Origin: an uncultured Oscillospiraceae bacterium
GTDB lineage: Bacteria; Bacillota; Clostridia; Oscillospirales; Ruminococcaceae
DNA length: 17,813 nt
Direction of reading: 5' to 3'
Assembly: GCA_910587335.1 (NCBI GenBank)
Contig: CAJUMG010000010.1
Coordinates: 1 to 17,813, forward strand
Positions 12,649 through 17,813 of this stretch are shown here, in pieces. A model generated the notes under the pieces. It was given only the letters and a program-made list of their open reading frames with translations, had not been told where the DNA came from and did no database searches. The translations under genes and the position numbers were made by a program. Each line of letters opens with the position of its first letter. The stretch's first letter is position 1.

Positions 12649-13980
12649 ATGAGGATTCAATTATCAGATCATTTTACCTACGGAAAACTGCTGCGTTTTG
12701 TTTTTCCGGCGATTGTTACAATGATTTTTACATCTGTATATAGCATTGTAGATGGATTGTTTGTTTCGAATTTTGTGGGAAAAACCTCCTTTGCTGCACT
12801 CAATCTAATCTTTCCGCTGCTTATGATTCTTGGGGCGGTAGGCTTTATGGTTGGAAGCGGCGGCTCGGCGATTATTGGGAAAGCGCTGGGCGAAAAAAAG
12901 CAGGATCTGGCAAACCAATACTTTTCCCTGCTCGTCATTGCAACATTCCTATGCGGTATCGTTTTTTCGGTGATCGGTCAGCTATTTACCCGGCAAATCG
13001 CAGTCCTTCTTGGGGCTGAAGGGGCAATGATAGAGGAATGCGTGGTCTATGCACGAATATTACTTGGAAGCCTTCCTTTTTTTATGCTGCAATATGTTTT
13101 TCAGTTATTCTTTGTTGTGGCGGAAAAATCAAAGCTGGGCTTAGGAATTACCGTATTTTCGGGCATTGTAAATATTATTCTTGACGGGCTGTTTATAGTT
13201 GTCTTTCGGTGGGGACTTGCGGGAGCGGCAGCTGCAACAGCAGTCGGGCAGGTCATAGGAGGCGCATGGCCCGTTTGGTATTTCATAAGAAAAAATGACA
13301 GCCTTTTACGATTTTCAAAAACGTCCTTTTATGGGCGGGTATTATTAAAAACCGTTACCAACGGTTCTTCGGAACTGTTGAGCAATATTGCCGCTTCTAT
13401 TGTCACCATGCTGTATAATTATCAGCTTATGCGCCTTGCCGGCGAAGATGGCGTGGCGGCATACGGTGTCATTGCGTATATCGCATTCATATTTGCCGCT
13501 ATTTTTATTGGATATGCTTCTGGCAGCGCCCCGCTTATCAGCTATAATTACGGAGCGGGAAACAAAACAGAGCTTAAAAACGTGTTCTATAAAGGTATGC
13601 TGTTTCACCTTATAGCGGGCGTTGTAATGACAGTTTTTGCAATCGCTGTTTCAAAGCCATTGATACACTTGTTTGTCCGATCTGACAGCCAGCTTTTTGC
13701 ACTGACTTTGCACGGACTAAAGCTATATTCCATTTCGTTTTTGATATGCGGCTTCAATATTTATGCTTCCGCCTTTTTTACCGCACTCAATAACGGTGTG
13801 GCCTCCGCAACGATCTCCACCTTGCGTACATTGGTGTTTGGAAGCGGCAGCATTCTTATTCTTCCGCAAATTTGGGGAATAGATGGAATATGGCTGGCAA
13901 TCACCGTTGCAGAAATGCTTTCTATTTTTGTCTCTGCCGCGTTTGTGGTGTGGAATCGAAAAAAATATCATTACATGTAA
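12649..13980 (+). CDS. MATE-family multidrug efflux transporter (MepA-like)
   Basis: Inner-membrane antiporter of 443 residues, the usual MATE length, with hydrophobic segments throughout consistent with 12 helices. The first half begins FTYGKLLRFVFPAIVTMIFT and contains YSIVDGLFVSNFVG and GSGGSAIIGKALGEKK; the second half has the matching SGSAPLISYNYGAGNK. Such pumps export cationic drugs in exchange for Na+ or H+; the sequence does not fix the substrate. ATG 12649 is preferred to the in-frame 12601 because AAAGG (12636-12640) lies 8 nt upstream. The gene is probably co-transcribed with the MarR gene from the promoter at 12034 and so induced when that repressor is released. It converges with blaR1. 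Confidence 0.92.
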   Translation: MRIQLSDHFTYGKLLRFVFPAIVTMIFTSVYSIVDGLFVSNFVGKTSFAALNLIFPLLMILGAVGFMVGSGGSAIIGKALGEKKQDLANQYFSLLVIATFLCGIVFSVIGQLFTRQIAVLLGAEGAMIEECVVYARILLGSLPFFMLQYVFQLFFVVAEKSKLGLGITVFSGIVNIILDGLFIVVFRWGLAGAAAATAVGQVIGGAWPVWYFIRKNDSLLRFSKTSFYGRVLLKTVTNGSSELLSNIAASIVTMLYNYQLMRLAGEDGVAAYGVIAYIAFIFAAIFIGYASGSAPLISYNYGAGNKTELKNVFYKGMLFHLIAGVVMTVFAIAVSKPLIHLFVRSDSQLFALTLHGLKLYSISFLICGFNIYASAFFTALNNGVASATISTLRTLVFGSGSILILPQIWGIDGIWLAITVAEMLSIFVSAAFVVWNRKKYHYM

Positions 13981-14049
13981 TGGAAGGCTTTTCTGTCAGA
14001 ATTACGGAATGCTTAGTAGAATTCAAAAGACCTTGAAAGAATAAAACAA

Positions 14050-14267
14050 CTGTGTATATCCGGCGGCTCTCCCGGCCGACCAGGCTATTCGCAGACCAAT
14101 AGACCACATCTTCCTGCTCGTCCTTTGCGAAAAAGATCTTTACCCTGTTTCCCGTTTTCACTGAAATATCGTATAAAATTTCGTCCCCATCGGACTATGT
14201 ATTCTCCCAGGAAGATCGTCTCTCCGGCTGCTATAGCTTCCAAATCAACCGGGATGATCTTCTGCAT
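14050..14267 (-). pseudogene. Decayed C-terminal extension of the blaR1 gene
   Basis: Beyond the blaR1 stop, the minus strand reads IIPVDLEAIAAGETIFLGEY in one frame (from 14267) and then GDEILYDISVKTGNRVKIFF, followed by AKDEQEDVVYWSANSLVG, in another. The two pieces look like one beta-rich domain of the type found at the end of some Clostridial M56 proteins. The frame change falls near a run of four C on the plus strand (14185-14188), and a further shift separates the first piece from the blaR1 frame. I do not recognise a named domain. The limit on the left is approximate. Confidence 0.5.
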
Positions 14268-16059
14268 TTGCCGTATTGTCAGGGTCGCCCATGTCGCCCA
14301 GCAATTCCGTCACTTCCGCTTCGGTCATATAGGCAACCCCTGTAATCCTGTCATTCGCATCGCGGATGATTTTGATATTGACGGTTCCTGATGGATTCAT
14401 ATCCAGTGTGCAAAAGGATTTGTTGGCACGAACGTCCAGAAAAATGTTCACCAGCTGTCCTTTATAGGAATAATTCTTGCCGTCTATTGTAACGCCTACG
14501 GCTTGGTACGCTTCCATTTGCTGTTCTGCCCAAACCTTTTCCTGGGCATCCTTTTCATCGTCCATATGCAATTTGTCAAACAGTATAGATTGGAACGCCC
14601 ATTTGTCATCCTTCAACGCTCTGTCAAGCCAAAGCTCCAGTTCACCTTCATTCATGCAGTCGGTCAAAGTGGAGAAGAACGCGGTCTCGCCATCGGTATA
14701 CGCTTTTTCCGCATAATCGGCCAAAAGAGGATTATCTGCGTTGAGTGATCTCACAGCAACGGAAAAGAACGCAAAATCTCCATCCGCATAGAACTTTTCA
14801 AGCCATGTCTTTTGGGCGCTTTCATCCAGCCGGGAGAACGCAATTTGAAACAGGGGCAGACTGTCGGCTTTATAGTACCGCTCCGCTTGGGCCGCGTAAT
14901 CCCCGATGCGCGTATTCGTTCCCGCCTGTGTGGAATTTTCATTCTCTGTCGTTACAGGCTTGCCCGTTGCCTGATCGGATGTTGCTAAAACAGGATAAAC
15001 ACCAATAAAAGCCGCTCCTAAAGCCACACACAGCGCCAGCACAACAGCCAATAACCTAGCTGTCTTCGACCGTCCTTTAAATCTCATAATTGCCTCTAAC
15101 CTCTCTTTCAGTAGTCGCTTATTTTCGCTTAATGTAACGGCGCCAAGGCTTTCCTTGTATTTCCCGACTGCCGCCATAGCGTCTAGTAATGTTTTTCCGT
15201 AGTCCTGGGCGCTGTCACATCCCATTTTTGCAAGGACAGCTTCGTCACAGGAAAACTCGCAGTCCTTGGTCATTTCCCGGCTCATGAGGTGGGAAAGCGG
15301 ATTAAACCAATGCAGACAGACCGTAACCTGTACCAGCCATTTGTAAAACATATCCCGCCGCTTGTAATGGATCAGTTCATGCAGGATAATATACTGAAAA
15401 TCCTTTTCGGGAATGTTCTCGCTGGGCAGTACGATACATGGATGAAAAAAGCCGATCAACAGCGGCGAGGAAACCAATGGATTAACACATAGCTCTATTG
15501 GCCTTTTTACGCCAGATTGTTCTGCAATAATGGAGAGCCGGTTTAACATTTCAGTGTTGGAAACCGGGGCCAGCCCTGCGCCGATATACCGCATAAAGCC
15601 CTGATAGATTGTTATTTTTCGTATCAGCAGCCCCAGCGCAGCCACCAGCCAAACCAGCCAAATATGATCGATAAACAGCGCCCAAATATCTTGGAGCGGG
15701 CGGGCCGCTGTCAAATCGTCTGTTGGACCGCTCAGGCGTTCGCTGTCCAGCTCTGCTTCAACAGCAGGGGCAAGATTGCCTCCTGAAGAGCCTTGCACCG
15801 GCTTGTTTTGTATGGGTTGCTGTTGTGGCAAAGATACGGCTTGAGTAATTGCCAGGTCAACCGCCTGATAGGTTTTTCCCATCAAGCTTGTTTCCGGGCC
15901 AAAGGGGAGCAACAGCCGCAAAACGACAATGAGCCAAATGTAATATTGCCACTGGCGGCTGATTTTGTTTTGCAAAAATCGTTTTTCCAAAAGTAGGAGC
16001 AGAATAAGCAGACTGCCAGAAACGGACATAGACAGGAAGATTTTCAAAACCGTGTTCAT
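14245..16059 (-). CDS. blaR1: BlaR1/MecR1-type M56 metallopeptidase antirepressor without penicillin-binding domain
   Basis: A 604-residue membrane protease that should inactivate the BlaI repressor encoded upstream. Membrane segments are near 7-24, 37-53, 126-146 and 334-358. The cytoplasmic zinc site is HELIH (227-231) with a downstream CEFSCDEAV (267-275) supplying the third ligand. Classical BlaR1 ends in a class D beta-lactamase-like sensor with an STXK serine; none is seen. Instead residues about 400-500 carry three to four helical repeats of about 30 residues with the pattern Y.DG..AFFS, then a short beta-like tail. The signal is therefore probably not a beta-lactam bound covalently. 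Its ATG overlaps the blaI stop (ATGA). The 3' end seems frameshifted (see 14050-14267), so the native protein may have been longer. No beta-lactamase gene is near. Confidence 0.88.
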   Translation of the reverse strand: MNTVLKIFLSMSVSGSLLILLLLLEKRFLQNKISRQWQYYIWLIVVLRLLLPFGPETSLMGKTYQAVDLAITQAVSLPQQQPIQNKPVQGSSGGNLAPAVEAELDSERLSGPTDDLTAARPLQDIWALFIDHIWLVWLVAALGLLIRKITIYQGFMRYIGAGLAPVSNTEMLNRLSIIAEQSGVKRPIELCVNPLVSSPLLIGFFHPCIVLPSENIPEKDFQYIILHELIHYKRRDMFYKWLVQVTVCLHWFNPLSHLMSREMTKDCEFSCDEAVLAKMGCDSAQDYGKTLLDAMAAVGKYKESLGAVTLSENKRLLKERLEAIMRFKGRSKTARLLAVVLALCVALGAAFIGVYPVLATSDQATGKPVTTENENSTQAGTNTRIGDYAAQAERYYKADSLPLFQIAFSRLDESAQKTWLEKFYADGDFAFFSVAVRSLNADNPLLADYAEKAYTDGETAFFSTLTDCMNEGELELWLDRALKDDKWAFQSILFDKLHMDDEKDAQEKVWAEQQMEAYQAVGVTIDGKNYSYKGQLVNIFLDVRANKSFCTLDMNPSGTVNIKIIRDANDRITGVAYMTEAEVTELLGDMGDPDNTANAEDHPG

Positions 16060-16439
16060 CGTTTCTCTTTCCCTTTCTCCAGCAGTCGTTTCAATTCTTC
16101 GTATTCATCATCTGTCAGCAGGTCGCCCGAAACGAGTGTGGAAACCAGCCCTTTTGCGCTTCCCTCATAGATTTTATTCAGAAAATTTTTGGTCTGCGCT
16201 GTCTGATACTCCGCTTCAGACACAAGCGTGGTATATTCGTTGCGGCGTCCGACTTTCTTTGCGCTCAAAAAGCCTTTGTTCATCAGCCGTGACAAAAGCA
16301 CAATTAAGGTATTCTTTTGACACGGCTTGCCCTTCGCCGCCAGTCTGTCCATGATGTAGGGGAACAGCGTTATCTCTGACCGGTTGGCCCATATAATTTT
16401 CATAATTTCAAGCTCTGCATCGGATATTTGCTGTACCAT
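16056..16439 (-). CDS. blaI: BlaI/MecI-family winged-helix repressor
   Basis: A 127-residue repressor, normal length. The winged helix fills residues 1-75 (ISDAELEIMKIIWA, then NTLIVLLSRLMNKGFLSAKKVGRRNEY), and the C-terminal helices (about 80-125) dimerise. In Staphylococcus MecI and BlaI, cleavage occurs at N101-F102 in the dimer region; here the aligned position reads T101-L102, so inactivation by BlaR1 would need a different scissile bond. ATG 16439 is chosen because GGAGGTGA stands just upstream; the longer frame to 16532 reads through the promoter. The gene overlaps blaR1 by 4 bp, and its own promoter holds two matching dyads (16459-16499), which fits autorepression. Confidence 0.92.
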   Translation of the reverse strand: MVQQISDAELEIMKIIWANRSEITLFPYIMDRLAAKGKPCQKNTLIVLLSRLMNKGFLSAKKVGRRNEYTTLVSEAEYQTAQTKNFLNKIYEGSAKGLVSTLVSGDLLTDDEYEELKRLLEKGKEKR

Positions 16440-16458
16440 ATTTTCACCTCCATAAATG

Positions 16459-16511
16459 TATAACATGTTGTTGACGGTTAAAATATAACACAGTGTTGTC
16501 TTTTTTGTCAA
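16459..16511 (-). promoter_or_regulatory. blaI promoter with two BlaI-type operators
   Basis: On the minus strand TTGACA (16511-16506), 17 bp, TTATAT (16488-16483) form the promoter. Two related dyads are present: 16484-16499, built on AACAC-T-GTGTT and overlapping the -10, and 16459-16473, built on AACATGTT in the leader. In plus-strand reading both start TATAACA and end GTTGT. They lie 25 bp apart and differ mainly in the number of central bases. They are the likely BlaI binding sites. Confidence 0.78.
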
Positions 16512-16650
16512 GATGATTTTATCACGCCACATAGATCATAACCACAATAGATGCTTACCATTTCTCTCTCACGAATCAGTTTCTGGCAGTTTCGACAAGA
16601 TTTTTCTGGGAAATACGATTTTATTGACAGAAACATAAAAGTGAATCGGT

Positions 16651-16679
16651 TTGATAAATATAATGATATAACATACAAT
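16651..16679 (+). promoter_or_regulatory. Promoter of the XRE regulator gene
   Basis: TTGATA (16651-16656), a 17-bp AT-only-like spacer and TACAAT (16674-16679) match sigma-A boxes at 5 of 6 positions each. The transcript would start about 50 bp before ATG 16739. The rest of the gap from 16512 to 16650 shows no supported gene. Confidence 0.65.
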
Positions 16680-16738
16680 AAGATAGTATTGCGCCGCGGA
16701 AACGATGACCCTATCGTAAATGTGGGAGGGATGTCAAA

Positions 16739-17083
16739 ATGTCGGAGCTGACAAAGACATTGTGCAATACGATCAAAGGATTACGAGAGAAAGAGGGAGT
16801 ATCGTTGGAAGCATTTTCGGAAAAGCTTGGGATCAGTAAAACATCACTGCAAAATATAGAACGAGGAGGAGCCAATCCAACGCTGGAAACGGTGGAACAG
16901 GTGGCGGATGCGTTAGGCGTTTCACCATTGGTTCTTTTGGCGGGGGACTACGATACCGAAGAATTCAGGATTGCTTGGCTGCTTTTGGATTTGCTGGAGA
17001 GATTTGAAAAGCTTTCGGCAAAGGAACGGGGAGAGGCGATGAAAGCTTTTAACCTGCTGGTAGAGACACTTTCGAAGAAGTAG
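16739..17083 (+). CDS. XRE-family helix-turn-helix regulator
   Basis: A 114-residue protein with a Cro/CI-type domain at about 10-68: TIKGLREKEGVSLEAFSEKL, then GISKTSLQNIERGGANPTLE and TVEQVADALGVSP. A helical C-terminal part (about 75-112, LLDLLERFEKLSAKERGEAM) resembles the dimerisation tail of small SinR/Xre-like repressors. The ATG at 16739 has GGGAGGG (16724-16730) 8 nt upstream. It stands alone with its own promoter and terminator; no toxin or phage gene is adjacent, so its targets cannot be named. Confidence 0.88.
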   Translation: MSELTKTLCNTIKGLREKEGVSLEAFSEKLGISKTSLQNIERGGANPTLETVEQVADALGVSPLVLLAGDYDTEEFRIAWLLLDLLERFEKLSAKERGEAMKAFNLLVETLSKK

Positions 17084-17101
17084 GGAAAAGACCGGATCAT
17101 A

Positions 17102-17137
17102 CTGCCTGTTTGCCAAAGGCATTCGGGCAGCTTTTCT
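17102..17137 (+). terminator. Terminator of the XRE gene
   Basis: Arms CTGCCTGTTTGCC (17102-17114) and 17118-17130 pair over 13 positions with two internal U-U mismatches and one wobble around an AAA loop, followed by CTTTTCT. It begins 18 bp after the XRE stop. The rest of the gap to 17364 contains a 13-bp A/T-rich hairpin at 17280-17308 and no supported gene. Confidence 0.7.
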
Positions 17138-17327
17138 ATACCCTTTTTTCGGTTTATATCCCGCTGCGAAATGCGGTGTTTTGTCTGTCGCCGTGTAGTC
17201 TTTGCTTTCCAATAATCCCTATTGGTCAGAATACAGCGCGAATTTTGCCTTTAGTCAGGAACAGATGATGTAGTGAAAACATAGATCTTTTTTTCAAAAA
17301 GGTCTATGCGAAGCTGGATAATTTTGT

Positions 17328-17333
17328 TATACT
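17328..17333 (+). promoter_or_regulatory. Possible extended -10 box of the dipeptidase gene
   Basis: TATACT is preceded by TG one base upstream (17325-17326), an extended -10 pattern, 30 bp before ATG 17364. No good -35 is visible at the expected distance; a hairpin (17280-17308) lies there instead. Confidence 0.4.
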
Positions 17334-17363
17334 AAAATTAGATTCGTAAAGGAGGCAAAAGCG

Positions 17364-17813
17364 ATGAATTTGACAAATGAGCAAAAGGAAAAGCTAAACG
17401 CAGCTTTGGACCAGTGGGTTGAAGAGCACCGCGAAGAATACATCAAGGACGTATCCGATCTTTGCCGGATCCGCAGCGTATCGGAGGAAATGCCGGGAGA
17501 CAAACCTTTTGGCGAAGGCTGCTATGAAATGCTGATGGCGTCTTTCAAGCTGGCGGAATCTTACGGATTTCGTACCAAAAACTATGATAATTATTGCGGC
17601 AGCGCGATCTACGGAGAAAATCCCAACGGGGATTCCATTGGCATTATTGCCCATATGGACATTGTACCGGAGGGGAATGGCTGGACCCACGATCCATATG
17701 ATCCGGTGCTGTCTGAGGATGGAAAATATCTGTTTGGCCGCGGTACTGCCGATGATAAGGCGCCGGCAATGGTCGGCCTGTACGCAATGCGCTTTTTAAA
17801 GGACCATGGCATT
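17364..17813 (+). CDS. M20-family metal-dependent dipeptidase, Sapep/PepV type (partial, 5' end only)
   Basis: The first 150 codons are present and the frame is still open at the window edge; family members have about 450-470 residues. After a helical N-terminus (WVEEHREEYIKDVSDLCRIR, with SVSEEMPGDKPFGEGC) come the metal-ligand motif IIAHMDIVPEG (catalytic H and D) and FGRGTADDKAPAMVGLYAM, where the aspartate of the DDK group bridges the metals and a glutamate base would normally follow further on. This pattern belongs to Sapep and PepV, cytoplasmic peptidases that split dipeptides and carnosine-like substrates. AGGAGG-type sequence (AAAGGAGG, 17348-17355) lies 8 nt before ATG 17364. No partner genes are visible. 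Confidence 0.92.
   Translation, partial: MNLTNEQKEKLNAALDQWVEEHREEYIKDVSDLCRIRSVSEEMPGDKPFGEGCYEMLMASFKLAESYGFRTKNYDNYCGSAIYGENPNGDSIGIIAHMDIVPEGNGWTHDPYDPVLSEDGKYLFGRGTADDKAPAMVGLYAMRFLKDHGI

Noticed and set aside
16440..16532. N-terminal extension of BlaI up to 16532
   Set aside because: This frame reads through the promoter boxes and operators; the BlaI domain starts at 16439 with GGAGG just upstream.
16551..16751. 66-codon plus-strand frame before the XRE gene
   Set aside because: Low-complexity translation of an AT-rich promoter region, no ribosome site, overlaps the XRE start.
17280..17308. A/T-rich 13-bp hairpin as terminator or riboswitch before the dipeptidase gene
   Set aside because: The stem is half A-T pairs with a three-base loop and no T tract after it; it may be chance, and no riboswitch signature was seen.
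1..17813. CRISPR arrays, tRNA, rRNA, insertion sequence transposases
   Set aside because: No spaced repeat array, cloverleaf, rRNA stretch or transposase motif was recognised on either strand.

Overview
The window looks like part of the chromosome of a low-to-mid GC anaerobic Firmicute, most likely a gut Clostridia/Oscillospirales-type bacterium. The reasons are AGGAGG-type ribosome binding sites, Firmicute-style gene families (BcrA/SpaF-type ABC ATPase, BlaI/BlaR1, MepR/MATE, NptA, Sapep-type M20 dipeptidase), sigma-A-like promoters and short operons with 4-bp ATGA overlaps. This placement is inference from protein resemblance; no rRNA or tRNA gene was seen.

Layout. (1) 1-3182: the 5' part of an ABC transporter ATPase on the minus strand, facing away from a plus-strand operon of a small HEAT-like protein, an OmpR-type response regulator and a histidine kinase. 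Between them lie four tandem 11-bp repeats that are probably the regulator's binding site. (2) 3183-3487: no convincing gene, one large hairpin. (3) 3488-6780: a truncated AraC-type gene facing away from a DNA-alkylation-repair cluster: AlkA-type glycosylase with two compensating frameshifts, stand-alone Ada metal-binding domain, small ABM-fold protein with an N-terminal frameshift, Ogt, and a D-cysteine desulfhydrase-like PLP enzyme. (4) 6781-7725: a graveyard of gene fragments: a piece of HsdM, then a pst-type phosphate promoter with an intact-looking Pho box fused to the decayed second half of pstB and to a 59-codon, internally deleted phoU. (5) 7728-11937: PhoB/PhoR-type two-component system and a Na+/Pi cotransporter with a C-terminal PhoU-like domain, the latter preceded by a Pho box of the same architecture. 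(6) 12034-13980: a MepR-like MarR repressor and MATE efflux pump, with twin operators inside the promoter. (7) 14050-16439: BlaI/BlaR1-type pair on the minus strand with two operators; the BlaR1 C-terminus carries helical repeats and no penicillin-binding domain, and its 3' end is decayed. (8) 16739-17083: small XRE regulator. (9) 17364-end: start of an M20 (Sapep/PepV-type) dipeptidase.

How the parts work together. The window is dominated by signal-transduction modules, each sitting next to its probable target: two-component system with ABC transporter, PhoBR with phosphate uptake, MarR with MATE pump, BlaI with BlaR1. The most informative story is in the phosphate region. The high-affinity pstSCAB-phoU operon appears to have been lost by deletion, leaving its promoter and 3' fossils, while PhoBR and a Pho-box-controlled NptA remain. 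The most promising candidate for a little-described system is the ABC / 11-bp repeat array / HEAT protein / two-component module at the left end. Single-base indels at homopolymers recur (alkA, ABM gene, pstB, blaR1 tail), so either gene decay or residual sequencing error must be kept in mind.
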